Assembly (NCBI GenBank): GCA_036250195.1
Contig: JAVHZZ010000004.1
Span: forward strand, 158,439,227-158,503,226
Reading direction: 5' to 3'
DNA: 64,000 bases
Source: Mixophyes australis
Taxonomy: Eukaryota; Chordata; Amphibia; Anura; Limnodynastidae
In this document: piece after piece, positions 10,402-20,819 of the stretch
Position numbering within the stretch: position 1 is the first letter of the stretch
How the letters are laid out: every line of letters starts with the position of its first letter
Position numbers and translations under genes: made by a program
Notes under the pieces: model-generated
The model's input: only the letters and a program-made list of their open reading frames with translations
Database searches by the model: none
What the model was told of the DNA's origin: nothing

Positions 10402-12360
10402 ATGTCTATCAATTTCCCTGGATAGACATTGAAAGAACACTCAAATACATTAACTATTCTCTCTCATACCCAACCCTTAGTCATCTAGCTGTTTAAGTTA
10501 ATATATTTTATACTCTTACTACCTTTGTTTTCTTTTTACCCCCAAAATCATCCTGTGAAAAGCTATAATAATTAAAATGTTTCCCAGTTTACAAAGTTTG
10601 TTCAAATATGTTTTTTATTTCACACCCTGAATTAAGAGGTTAAAATGAAATATTTACTTAGTTGGACATTATATGTCTATAAGGAAAGAGGTTAAGATGG
10701 GGGTAGGCAGGAAAGATAACTGCATTGGGTGCAGCAAGGCTTGGATGAACATGTACATGTAGAGCGCTGAGTATATTCAGTTTCCCTTTGTCTTCAATGT
10801 AACGTCTCGGCTTCGTCAGACAATTCCTCTTTTTTCCATACTATGTGTATGAAGTATATGGATGTGTGCAGAAATATAAAATACAAAATTTAAAATCTTT
10901 GGCTTTGGTGCCAAAATGCCTTTTTTCAAAAGTGGAAGGAGAATCTTTGAAGTGCTTTTAAAACAAACACAACAAAATTAACAAAAACTGCTGAGGACTA
11001 AAACTATCAGTTTTTCATAGAAAGGGAAAGAAAGGTACCCATCATAGTCTTAACATGTATAGTTTAATCAATTGAATGAGATTTGCAATTACAGGAATTT
11101 TTGTTCATTAACCAAAGAAATGTTGGAAATGGCAAGAATGCTTTCTAAGGACAAATTGCTTATGTAGCACCTATATGTTCGGCAGTGCACTGTGCTGCGT
11201 GAGGAAGAAATCCGCATTTTATTAAAATAACTTAAAAACAATTTGATTGAGGTTGTCATTGCCAAATGGAGGTGCATGCAGTCTGCTGCGAGTGATTTTC
11301 CAACACTATGGGATCAATGTCTTCGCTCCCTCTGAATACTTCTACCAATATTTGGGCAGCAGGATACAATTGTGTGGGCAGACTAATTTGTAGTCAGGGT
11401 ATGTCCCTGTTTAGTGTGATGGTATATAGTCTCTGGTCCCTATACCTAGCTGTGTGTGTAATGGAAGGGTATCTTTTGGTGAGCGGGGACTTAACACACT
11501 CTGCACATTTAAGCAGGACAGATGTCCATCGCAAAGCTTGACTGATCAGAGATTATGGAACATTTTACATGTAACTTTTTCACAATGACATGGGAGGGTA
11601 TACATGGGAGGAGCTGAAATTACCTTTATTTTTATGAGCATGTCTGAATATTGAGTGATAAATGATATGTTGACATTTTTTTATGTGGTTCTTCCACCAT
11701 TAGTACTGAGCACATCTTCATACAATAATCTAAAACAGGGACAGAAAAGAAGTGTTTATGGCAATTTTGAATAAATCTGTCCATTAATCAAACTTTTTAT
11801 TTCAGTAATCAAGGGGATGATAATAAAATAGAGGTACTATATGACAATTTAGGTATACTTCTATTCAGAATTGGATGGTTCTCAACCCTGTTTTTTCAAC
11901 AAATATCTGCATAATTCCCATCAATATACATTGTTTTGTGTTTATTTTTATAACTGCTTTATGGTGACAGTATGGTGACAGGTTAGGGAATTTCATTAAT
12001 ATGAGCAATAACATGAGATTGTTGTGAACATACTTTTCTTGCTGTGTGAATGTCTGCAAACTTTGTCTCAGTATTTTTTGCTAATGCAAAAGAAAGAATA
12101 AATAGTGAACCATTTTCTTGATCATTTTGTCTAAATCCATAGCAGCATAGTGTGTGTCATATCTGCAAATTCTTCACCACCTAACACATCATTTATTTTG
12201 TCTGTGTTTCATCAAATATCAATTCTTGAATGCTATTATCAATACATTTCTGACCAATATTATATTCATTATCATCATCAGTTGCCTGTTCAGCACAGCC
12301 TAATGATGATTGTTGGTCTGAAGAGGGGCATAGCTCGCTGCGGTGATTACTGTCATCATT
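10402..12360. other. No gene or repeat recognised
   Basis: About 2 kb of AT-rich sequence. The short open frames on both strands lack codon bias or domain patterns that I can recognise. Confidence 0.45.
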
Positions 12361-12364
12361 GCTC

Positions 12365-12900
12365 CAAATAAAATAAAAGAATTGAAATGGGAAGATATGG
12401 GGAGCCAGTGCAGGGAGCTGTGATGGATGTAGTATGGCAAGAGAAGTGTTTAGGACAGTGTGAAGGAAGGATGGGTGTCAGGAATAGGAGGAGATTGCAA
12501 TAGTCATAGCTGGAAATGAAGTGGAAATAGTTAAAAGTTTTTACTGCATTCCGGGTAAGAAAATGGTGTATTTTGTGTGACATCAACACAGTAGGCTTGG
12601 GAGACAATGGAAATTCTGGTGTTGATGGTCTGATTTGGACATGTTGAGTATTAGGTAGAATTGAGACATCCATGTGAAGATAGCAGAGAGGCAGTTGGTC
12701 ACACAAGATAGTTCAGAAGAGAAGAGGTCAGAGTAGGAAAGGTACATCTGGGTATTGTCCGTGTAGAGGTGGTACTGGAGACAGAATGTTTTCGTTCACT
12801 AAGCGATGATGTACAGTGGGAATAGTAGAGAGTCAAATAAAGAGACTTGTAGGACCCCAACAGAATTAGGAGTGGAGGAGAAGATCTAGAGACTGTTCCT
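12365..12900 (-). mobile_element. Old L2-type LINE fragment (RT C-terminal region)
   Basis: The + strand phrases ggggagccagtgcagggagc, gaggagattgcaatagtcat and tgtaggaccccaacagaatt match in the same order ggggagccagtgaagggata, gaggaggttgcagtagtcca and gagggaccccgactggaagg of the better copy at 59.9-60.7 kb. The minus-strand translation retains SSYDYCNLLLFLTPILP, the decayed counterpart of SRLDYCNLLLTGLPLS there. Frames are broken and both ends are indistinct. Confidence 0.65.
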
Positions 12901-13204
12901 ACTGAAAGACTTTGTCACCTTCTCAAAAGGGTGCAGCAGATTACAAATGTGTTCTGACTGGTGTCCATTGACTTGGATGAAAAAAGACATTTCCACAAAT
13001 TTTAGATGTAAAATAACATAGTCATGGGTTTTCTTTGCTTATGAAGCCAGAGTAGTATTCAATCTAGTTGTAAGTTCAGATATGAGCTCATGTTGTAGCA
13101 AATTGTCTTTTTACAAGGTAAGAGCATTCCTTAAGGAAAAGTATTTGTTAAAATGGGTACAGATGTTGTCAGTGTCTTGGTAAGTGTACAAGAATCCTTA
13201 TACA

Positions 13205-13569
13205 ATTGTCTCAAACATTGTCTCCACAGTCCAGGGCGATACTGCTACCACACTCCAAGATCACTCGCCACCTGCAAAGGTTCTCCCACTATACCTTTAT
13301 CCACTTCAAGTTCATTCTATCTTCCTATTACGCTGCCCTCTCTCTTGCCAATCAGACCTACCTCAAAACCCTTATATCCTCCCTGTTGCCTCTTTCCCCA
13401 CCAACAACTACAACGGTTATTCTGCTATCTTCCCAAAACATTTTAGCTTGTACGCTCATTTGGCCAGGGACATCCTTACCTTCTACTTCATTTCATTGTA
13501 TGCAATTTGTTTGTGAACCCCTTAATGTACAGTGCTGCATAATAAATATGTTGGCACTTTATGAATAAA

Positions 13570-13605
<36 letters not shown>
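13205..13605 (+). mobile_element. L2-type LINE 3' end with (AAT)n tail
   Basis: Contains a decayed RT tail (acactccaagatcactcgcc region), the 3'-UTR phrase agcttgtacgctcatttggc near 13445, a tgtacagtgctgcataataa stem and a terminal (AAT)n run at 13569-13605. This is the same architecture as the other L2-type tails but strongly diverged. It faces the minus-strand copy at 12.4-12.9 kb. Confidence 0.6.
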
Positions 13606-13607
<2 letters not shown>

Positions 13608-15600
13608 TTATAAAATACAGAAACAAAAGCTTTAATAAAACCATACCCTTTGTTTTTCATAATCAAGCCCCTAAAACATTTGTGACAAGTTCTGTCTCTG
13701 CTATTGGCCCCTGACACCTTTATTTGGTTCTATCCCAAACCTGCATGTAAAATGTTGCAATGTTACAACAGGTTTTCCACACTGATCATTGATGCCTATC
13801 TCTGACCCTTTCTGTTTGTAATTGCTACTTTACTTTTAATGTGAACATATAAAGTGAAGCCATGAGTGAGAGGCAACTGAATATGTGATATGTTACACAC
13901 TTTTTTTTTTCTTTTTTTTTAAATGTTTTAAACAAATTTTAGCTACAAAGCAAGGAAATACACACTTTGGCATACTATAAGTGGATCAGTTATCACACTG
14001 AACCCTAAACCAGTGACAGATGAATCTTAAGGGAATTCATTACTCACTGAATAGGTTTATTGCTGCTGTTAAAATGCAATAAAAGTGTATTCTTCTGTTA
14101 ATTTATCTTAGGGAGCCACAATATAGGCATGCAGTCATTCATGTTGTGATCATAAAGAGACATTTTATAAGGTACTAATTAAATGTTTAATGTAGCAGAC
14201 TAGTCAAAGCAAAATAACAATAGCAACATCTGCATCAATATTGCCATTAAAGAGCTTGTACAGATGTTGATTTATTTCAAAACCCTTCAGCTAAATCTTT
14301 CTTTTTTGTGAACACTTTTGCCAGATTCAGGCTTCCTTTTGTTTGCAGGGAAATCAAGTTTTCTAGTATTAATGGTGATAAGGTAAACAAAGCAGTCGTT
14401 AATTGTAGGCTAAGTTTAGACCACACACATGCTGCAATATCAGCAGCAATATTGGGCAAATGGTCAGAAATTCTGGATGTGTGTAGACCCAAATTGGTCA
14501 CAATTCTCAATTATGATCCATTTGCAATTGTTTTGCATATCCTTTAGAGAAGCTGACAGATTTATACCTGTGTGCGCGTGGTAATCATTTAACATCGTTA
14601 GCAGGCCCACGTGTGGTTTGTAACACACAAACATGTGGCTTGTAACTTACAATGCAAGAATTAGAATTGGTCTGGATAAACTATTGGATAATGGATATGG
14701 ATATGGGTAATTCTGAATACCTTTCATGGAGATTTACAGCGTGCACCTGATGTACACAGAAAAATGATTTGGCTTGCCTTGATGACCACCCAGCACACTT
14801 CAAGGTGCACTCATTCTCTGCCCTCAAGAGATTTTTCTGTAAACTAGAAGTGTGCTGAAAAGAGCAAAAACCCTCAAGAATTTCAGTTAAATGTCCAACC
14901 TCCTACCACTTTAGTAGCACCCCTTTCATTAAAATAAACTTTCCTTTATTTCTCCCCAACTAATTTATTGCTGGGATGCTTGGTTTAGCCTAATATATAA
15001 CGTAAATTAATTACGAGAGGGAGGTCTTTATTATATGTGAGTTTTTTGTGTGTGCAACTTATTACATTGCTCAGTGTGTGCCTGCTGACTGCAATATAGT
15101 CACACAATACTGGTTTCAATTAAAAAATAGCAGGAGACATGAAACCCGCCAGTTCTCAGAGTGCAAAACTGAAGTGTAAATGGCATTGCACCCATGTGCA
15201 CAGCAGGAAATAGCTCTAAAAATGCATCCTCACCATCCCTTTATCTAATTTCAGGAATTATTTTTGCACTGCTGTGCAAAACTATTGCACCTACTCCTTT
15301 ATGTGCTAGGATTGCCCTTGTTCCACCAAACTCCTCCCCTCTGTTTGAGCAAATGTCTAATTCTTCACTCAACCTTAGCACAATCTATGCACAGTTGTGA
15401 AAATCCAGATGCATGTCAAGTCCAAAACTGGTTTTGCACTGCAGAGTGGACATTTCCTCTTCATAAATGACCTCCAGAGAATGAAGATATAGAAGAGTCT
15501 CTTTAGGTAAAAATATTTTAATTTTCAGAGTCCCTTTTTCTCTATCCACAACCCCCCTAGCGTGTTGAGGATAAGTCCCTATATTTTGCAGTGCTCCCTC
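13606..15600. other. No gene or repeat recognised
   Basis: AT-rich sequence with a poly-T/A patch near 13900-13925. No protein-like frame. This stretch borders the tandem repeat that begins near 15600. Confidence 0.4.
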
Positions 15601-15995
15601 TCTATTAATGCAATCAGCCCAACACTGAAAAGTACATGGGCTGGCACTTGTGAATGGAGGGACCCCATGTTGCAGGTGGTTCCAAAATCAGTGCTAGTGC
15701 AAAGGTTGCAGTATAATGGGTATGTAGTTCTGTGAACCCTGTGTATGTTACAAATGGACCCTAGAGATGTGGCATTGTTGTCACCTCTTGGAGTTCCACT
15801 TTGTTCTCTAGCCATCACTGCCACAGGGTGACTAGGAAGATCCATTGTTTATTTCAGTGCTGGTGATGGTTGTAATTAGAAGACCCTTTTTTGCTAGTCT
15901 ACTAAAAGCAATCAGTCCAATGCTGAGCTAAGGCTGAAAAAGAACCACTAAGGGATAATTTAACCCCTAGAGAAAGGAGAGCTCTTAAAGAACTT

Positions 15996-17915
15996 ATGAG
16001 TGATTCTGGAATTATTGTCAAATCAGCCGATAAAGGGGGGGGTTTAGTTATACAGAATGTGATGGATTATCATAATGAAGCAATGAGACAGCTAAATAAT
16101 AATCTTTTTTACACTAAATTGGATAAAGATCCTACTATAACCTTTCAGAAAAATCTTAAATGTCTGTTGGATGATGCACTGATTAATGGTGTAATATCTA
16201 AGGAAACTTATGCTTTTTTATTTAACCAATATCCTATTATTCCCACATATTATCATTTACCCAAGATTCATAAATCACTTATATCACCACCTGGTCGTCC
16301 CATTATTTCTGGGGTTGGGTCCTTATCTAGTAATTTATCGTTTTTTGTTGATACACATCTGCAACCTATAGTGACAAAGTTAAAGTCACATATTAGAGAC
16401 ACTATTAGTTTTTTGAATATAATCAAAAATATTGAGTGGAAACCCTCTTATCAATTTCTAACGTGCGATGTTGAGGCGCTGTATACCAATATCCCTCACT
16501 CGGAGGGTATAGCCGCAGTTAAACATTATTTATCACAACAAGACACAATGGATCAGCCACTGTGTGACTTTTTACTTGACGCTATACACTATATATTGCA
16601 CCAGAATTACTTTTTATTTGACCGCCAATTTTATTTACAGATGAAGGGTACGGCGATGGGGACCAGGTTCGCTCCGAGTTTTGCAAACCTTTATATGGGT
16701 ATGTTCGAAGAACAATACATATGGGGTGCGGACCTTGGGGCGAATCTGGTCCTTTTCGGACGGTATATTGATGACCTTTTTTTCATTTGGGATGGGGATT
16801 CATCTTCTATATTTTCCTTTATATCTCATTTAAACACTAACAATTTTGGTCTTAAATTTACCAGCAACCATCATCCAACAGAGATTAACTATCTAGACAT
16901 CACTTTACATATAAAAGATTTATCCATTGTTTCGGAGAATTATTCTAAACAGGTAGATACCCATAGATATGTACACTATAAAAGTAGCCATCTGAATTCT
17001 TGGAAGAACAGTATACCAAAAAGCCAATTCCTTCGTATGCGCAGAAATTGCTCAGATGTTAAAGATTTTGATAAACATTCAAAGGGACTATATGAAGTGT
17101 TTTTAGACCAGGGTTATCCAGAGGAGTTGGTATTAAAAGCCTATGCTGAGGCCAGAGACTCAGACAGAGATTATCTCCTCACTATGGGTCCTAAAAAGAC
17201 CAATATAGATAGATCTTTGGTTTTCATTACTAAATATAATAGTTATGCGAATGAAATCAGACGGATTATTACTAAAAATTCTGCCTTATTAGAACTTGAT
17301 GACTGTGTGGGTCATCTTATTGATAAGGGTAAAAATGTCATTTTTAGAAAATCCAAGAATCTTAAAAATAAATTATCTCCAAGCTTCTTTAAAAGTAATC
17401 TAGAGACTAAATCGTTTGTATCTAATCCAGCTTTGGGAAGCTGGTTAACATCTAGACCTAATGGCTTCTATAAATGTGGAAAAAATAAATGTATTACTTG
17501 CCTATTTGCTGATCACAAGTGTAAGAATTTTGTTTCTTTTTCAACAAATGAAAACTTTGCTATTGAGAAAGTTTTGGACTGTCGTTCTGTCTATGTGATT
17601 TATGTTGTAAATTGCAAATGTGGTATTCAGTACGTTGGACGTACTATTCGCACACTAAATATGCGCTTTTTAGAACATCGGCGTAACATTTTAAAAGATA
17701 TTAAATCCCACAGTCTATCGGTACATATTAATGAATGCCAAAAAGGTAAATTAGAGGGTCTGAAAGTTCGAGCAATCGAACAGATTGATTCAACCATCAG
17801 AGGAGGTGATCGTTTCAATAAGCTTTGTAAACGTGAAGCCTTTTGGATTTTCAGACTAAAAACACTGTTACCATTTGGACTAAACGACAGTATTGAACTT
17901 AACAATATATGTTAG
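15996..17915 (+). CDS. Penelope-like RT with C-terminal GIY-YIG endonuclease (5' truncated)
   Basis: The 639-residue frame encodes a reverse transcriptase of the Penelope class. RT landmarks in order are the KIHK motif at residues 90-93 and PGRPI at about 98-102, the first catalytic Asp in TCDVEALYTNIP (156-167), KGTAMGTRFAPSFANLYMG (217-235), the YIDD catalytic box (257-260) and a thumb-side EINYLDITL (296-304). A cysteine cluster CGKNKCITC (494-502) lies in the linker, as in GIY-YIG-bearing Penelope elements. The nuclease follows: VYVIYVVNCKCGIQYVG (532-548), an Arg-rich helix after it, and the presumed metal-binding Glu in CKREAFWIF (about 614). The frame is open upstream to 15927 with conserved-looking sequence (NLTPRERRALKEL), so the ATG at 15996 is probably internal to a longer protein of 700-850 residues. 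The product would prime and extend DNA at nicked chromosomal ends. No stop or frameshift is visible in the retained part. Confidence 0.93.
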   Translation: MSDSGIIVKSADKGGGLVIQNVMDYHNEAMRQLNNNLFYTKLDKDPTITFQKNLKCLLDDALINGVISKETYAFLFNQYPIIPTYYHLPKIHKSLISPPGRPIISGVGSLSSNLSFFVDTHLQPIVTKLKSHIRDTISFLNIIKNIEWKPSYQFLTCDVEALYTNIPHSEGIAAVKHYLSQQDTMDQPLCDFLLDAIHYILHQNYFLFDRQFYLQMKGTAMGTRFAPSFANLYMGMFEEQYIWGADLGANLVLFGRYIDDLFFIWDGDSSSIFSFISHLNTNNFGLKFTSNHHPTEINYLDITLHIKDLSIVSENYSKQVDTHRYVHYKSSHLNSWKNSIPKSQFLRMRRNCSDVKDFDKHSKGLYEVFLDQGYPEELVLKAYAEARDSDRDYLLTMGPKKTNIDRSLVFITKYNSYANEIRRIITKNSALLELDDCVGHLIDKGKNVIFRKSKNLKNKLSPSFFKSNLETKSFVSNPALGSWLTSRPNGFYKCGKNKCITCLFADHKCKNFVSFSTNENFAIEKVLDCRSVYVIYVVNCKCGIQYVGRTIRTLNMRFLEHRRNILKDIKSHSLSVHINECQKGKLEGLKVRAIEQIDSTIRGGDRFNKLCKREAFWIFRLKTLLPFGLNDSIELNNIC

Positions 17916-18688
17916 TTCTAGGGGCTGTGTTGATTGTGTTTAATATTTGAGTGTTCTTGTAACCTCATATGTGTTCTTCTATTCATATAGGAGATTTACC
18001 ATACTTCTCTCTATATAATTGTTAGTCCTATTGTAGATTAAGGGATGTTGATTTTTTCTTATGTTAAAGATAATATCTGTCCCCTATAGGGATGAGTATA
18101 TCTATAATTCGATATTTTTGAAGTCTAATGAATAATTAATGAGACCATTATATGGTCCTATAGAATCTTAGTTTGGTCTCTGACTAGTTTTCTCTGTGGA
18201 TCATGTTGGGAGTTTTTTTATATACATATCTGATATCTGGGAACAATGTTCCCAATATATGTGCTAAAGTAGGAAGTTTATTTATTTTATATTATTATTA
18301 TTTTTTTTTTTTATTCTTCATTGGTTAGGTTTAATTTAGCGAAGATCTGTCACCCATATTTGTATTATTATTATTTAATTGTATTTTATTTATATGGTTA
18401 AGCATTTTACCTTACCTTGGCTATCTCTGACTTTATTATCCGGACTTTAACAAATTACAGCTTCCAGCGCTGAATGACAGCTTGTTGGCTGGTTCTGGAG
18501 GATCACTGACGATCATGTGACCCTAAGTTCGGAGTACGGTCATCTCCGAATAACTAATAATGTTTGACAGCCTATCGGCCATCTCCGGAGGATCATTTCT
18601 GATTATATGACATATATAAAAAAAATGTAGAGTTCGGATATCTCCGTAAATGACTACGAATTCAGTAGGATTTTTCCGGATAAATGCC
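17916..18688 (+). other. Penelope element 3' noncoding region, first part
   Basis: AT-rich sequence following the stop codon, with a poly-T patch near 18299-18313, then GC-richer sequence with repeated short phrases (gatcatgtgaccct near 18513, tctccggaggatcat near 18582). No reading frame. It is assigned to the element because it lies between the ORF and the right target duplication. Confidence 0.6.
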
Positions 18689-18874
18689 GATCATGTGATA
18701 AACCTCATGTGACCTCTTGGAGATATTCAAATTAGTTTGACCAGATCTTGCCAGTATACTGGCCTCTGATTGATGGATGCTGACCATGTGATTGATCCCA
18801 TATGATTTTGTCTGGATATTTAAATCAGTTTGGCCGGATCTTGCCATTATACTTACCTCTGATGAAGCGGCGGA
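18689..18874 (+). repeat. 93-bp tandem duplication in Penelope 3' region
   Basis: Copy 1 (18689-18781) and copy 2 (18782-18874) align without net length change. Examples are gatcatgtgat against gaccatgtgat, attcaaattagtttgacc against atttaaatcagtttggcc, and agatcttgccagtatact against ggatcttgccattatact. Both copies then reach cctctgat at 18763 and 18856, where copy 2 continues into the ribozyme-like core while copy 1 has a decayed equivalent (CTGATTGATGG). Confidence 0.75.
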
Positions 18875-18906
18875 CCGCCGGGAAACGCGTTAGGATTGCT
18901 ATATGC
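18845..18906 (+). ncRNA. Candidate hammerhead ribozyme of the Penelope element
   Basis: The strand reads CTGATGA at 18859-18865, then a self-complementary CGGC/GCCG stem II with a short loop, then GAAA at 18882-18885, then CGCGTT, which can form a two-base-pair stem III (AC with GU) ahead of a GUU cleavage triplet. Flanking CCT and AGG plus an outer TATA/TATA pairing can form stem I. These are the conserved core elements of a type I hammerhead with minimal stem III. Hammerhead motifs are established in Penelope-like elements, where they lie in the terminal repeat region, and this one sits about 0.9 kb downstream of the RT stop. Folding and activity were not tested. Confidence 0.7.
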
Positions 18907-20182
18907 TGATTCTCTATCAAGCGCTGGCCAGCTATTTTTAGTAAGCTATTTTGTGATATCTGCTGAGATTCCCCTCCGTTGACTGCTTTTTATTCATTGG
19001 AGTGACCACTAACATCGGAAGTTCGGGACTTATGTTTCTACAAGGAGAGCTAAGTAAATTTATGTGTTCATTTTTGGTGCCAAGAAATATTCATCAGTAC
19101 TCTGGCACATTTACACTATCAAGGATTATGTCAATTCTAAATCTGACAAGCTAATGTTGTTAAATATAAAAGCAATAAGAAATATTGAAATAATCTATCT
19201 TTTATTTGGTGCCCGAACTGCACCTTGCGGTGGATCCTTTATTATTATATGTTTGGATTCCAAATTGAGCCCGAAAAGGAAATGATTATTATAAATTGCT
19301 AAATGGATTGGTATTAAGAAAAGCTTGAATGGTGGTTTCTCTTTTCTCGGAACACAAGTAATCCATACTATTCTCTAAAATTAGCTCCAAAGGAACAATT
19401 CTATCTCATCAAGCAGTCCGCGGATTGGATTTCACTAGTGGCTTTTCTACAAAAATATTTTTCACATATGGTACCATATGATAATTATATCTTGGCCGTA
19501 GCTTGATTGTATTTCTAAGACAAGTTCGTTTTTGTCCATCTTTTTGATATATTTAGCATTTGGTTTTATGCTTAAATCCATTTTAATATTTGTTTTTATT
19601 TGGAATAAATTTCTATTTAAGTACTTGGTGCTTTGTGCTCCTCTTTTTGTACTATGCTGAGCAGCATAAAGACTGGCAACTTTGTTTTGAAGAACCTCAT
19701 GTTTTGGGTCACCTGAAAATCATGGTAGTTAGTGTAGGGCTTCTGTGTACTAGAATAGGGTTCTGTTGGTCCAATATCTGCTATAAAGCGAGCAGGGGTC
19801 ACCTCATGGGGGCCATGTTCTTTGCTACCTAGCCTGCACTGCAACTGGTAAGCTTGAAAGCTTGACCTTCCTATGGCTGGTGGTAATTAATAACGGCCAT
19901 TCTATTTTGCTTGGCCCTTCAATAGTAAGAGCAATCAGCACAACACTGAGCTTTCCAAGGTCTGGAAACTGTGATTGTGGGCTGCCCCAAAATCATGAAA
20001 TTAAGACCAACTGTGCTAGCAGAATGGAAGCTGTGAAATGGGCAGGAGGGTCTGTGGACCCTTAATCTGCTCAATGGGGACTTTAGAAAGGTGGCATTCT
20101 TACCACCTCTTGTAGGGTCCATTTGTTTTTATGTAATCCCAGCCAAACCAGAATGGATAGCCTGTGAGATTTTCAGTATCTG

Positions 20183-20515
20183 GGGCCTGATTGATTAAGG
20201 ATCTTAACTTGAGAAACTTCTTATTTCAGTCTTTTGGACAAAACTATGTTACAATGCAAGGGGTGCAAATTAGTATTTTGCTTTGCACATAAGTTAAATA
20301 CTGACTGTTTTTTCATGTAGCACACAAATACTTGATAGCTTATTTGTACACTGAAATTTAAAGTTGATATTTGTGTGCTACATGAAAAAACAGTCAGTAT
20401 TTAACTTATGTGCAAAACAAAATACTAATTTTCACCCCTTGCATTGTAACATGGTTTTGTCTAGGAGACTGAAATAAGAAGTTTCTCAAGTTAAGTTCCT
20501 TAATGAATCAGGCCC
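20183..20515. mobile_element. Harbinger-like MITE, 333 bp, TSD CTG
   Basis: Terminal inverted repeats begin gggcctgattgattaaggat and, at the other end reverse complemented, gggcctgattcattaaggaa. The whole element is a long inverted repeat: the gtagcacacaaatacttgat side near 20319 pairs with tgtgtgctacatgaaa near 20373. CTG flanks both ends (20180-20182 and 20516-20518). It lies inside a unit of the 295-bp tandem repeat. A 3-bp duplication and these ends suggest a PIF/Harbinger-derived MITE. Confidence 0.78.
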
Positions 20516-20819
20516 CTGGTTATCAATAGTATAGAGACATTAGTCTTTCTCTTCAACTAAGAGAATTCAACCCAGCACTGAGTAGTATACCTTTGGATAG
20601 AGTCACCCAAGATTTTGGCCTGCCTCAAAAACATGGTGGATAGCCCAGGTTAGCTAGCAGAGGGCAAATGAGAAAAGGGCAAAGGGTCTTCTGTAACTCT
20701 TGTCCATCAGACAGAGATCATAGACAGATTTAGCGATTTCCATCTCTTGAGGGAAGGTCCTTTTGTTTCAGGAAGAGCACCTGCAGTTTTCAGTGCTGTG
20801 GGAATAGTAAATTTATAGA

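Larger units (their letters stand above)
15929..19653 (+). mobile_element. Penelope-like retroelement, 5' truncated, with 9-bp TSD
   Basis: A 3.7-kb insertion interrupts the tandem repeat. ATGCTGAGC occurs immediately before it (15920-15928) and immediately after it (19654-19662), and joining the flanks restores the repeat unit. The insert carries one open frame for a Penelope-type RT fused to a GIY-YIG nuclease (to 17915), followed by about 1.7 kb of 3' noncoding sequence with a 93-bp tandem duplication and a hammerhead-ribozyme-like motif near 18845-18906. The open frame continues upstream of the first ATG to a stop at 15924, so the coding region is cut at the 5' junction and the element is 5' truncated. 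Long open coding capacity suggests a fairly recent insertion. Confidence 0.88.
15600..20800. repeat. Degenerate ~295-bp tandem repeat, interrupted twice
   Basis: Four registers can be aligned on the phrase gcaatcagcccaacactga: 15610, 15908, 19931 and 20563 (the last diverged to gaattcaacccagcactga). The raw spacing is 298, 4023 and 632 bp. Subtracting the 3734-bp Penelope insertion and the 336-bp MITE insertion (each with one target duplication) gives 298, 289 and 296. Other shared phrases in register are ccccaaaatcatg, gtctgtggaccct and cacctcttgtagggtcc. Units are 30-40% diverged by eye, so the array is old. Confidence 0.7.
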
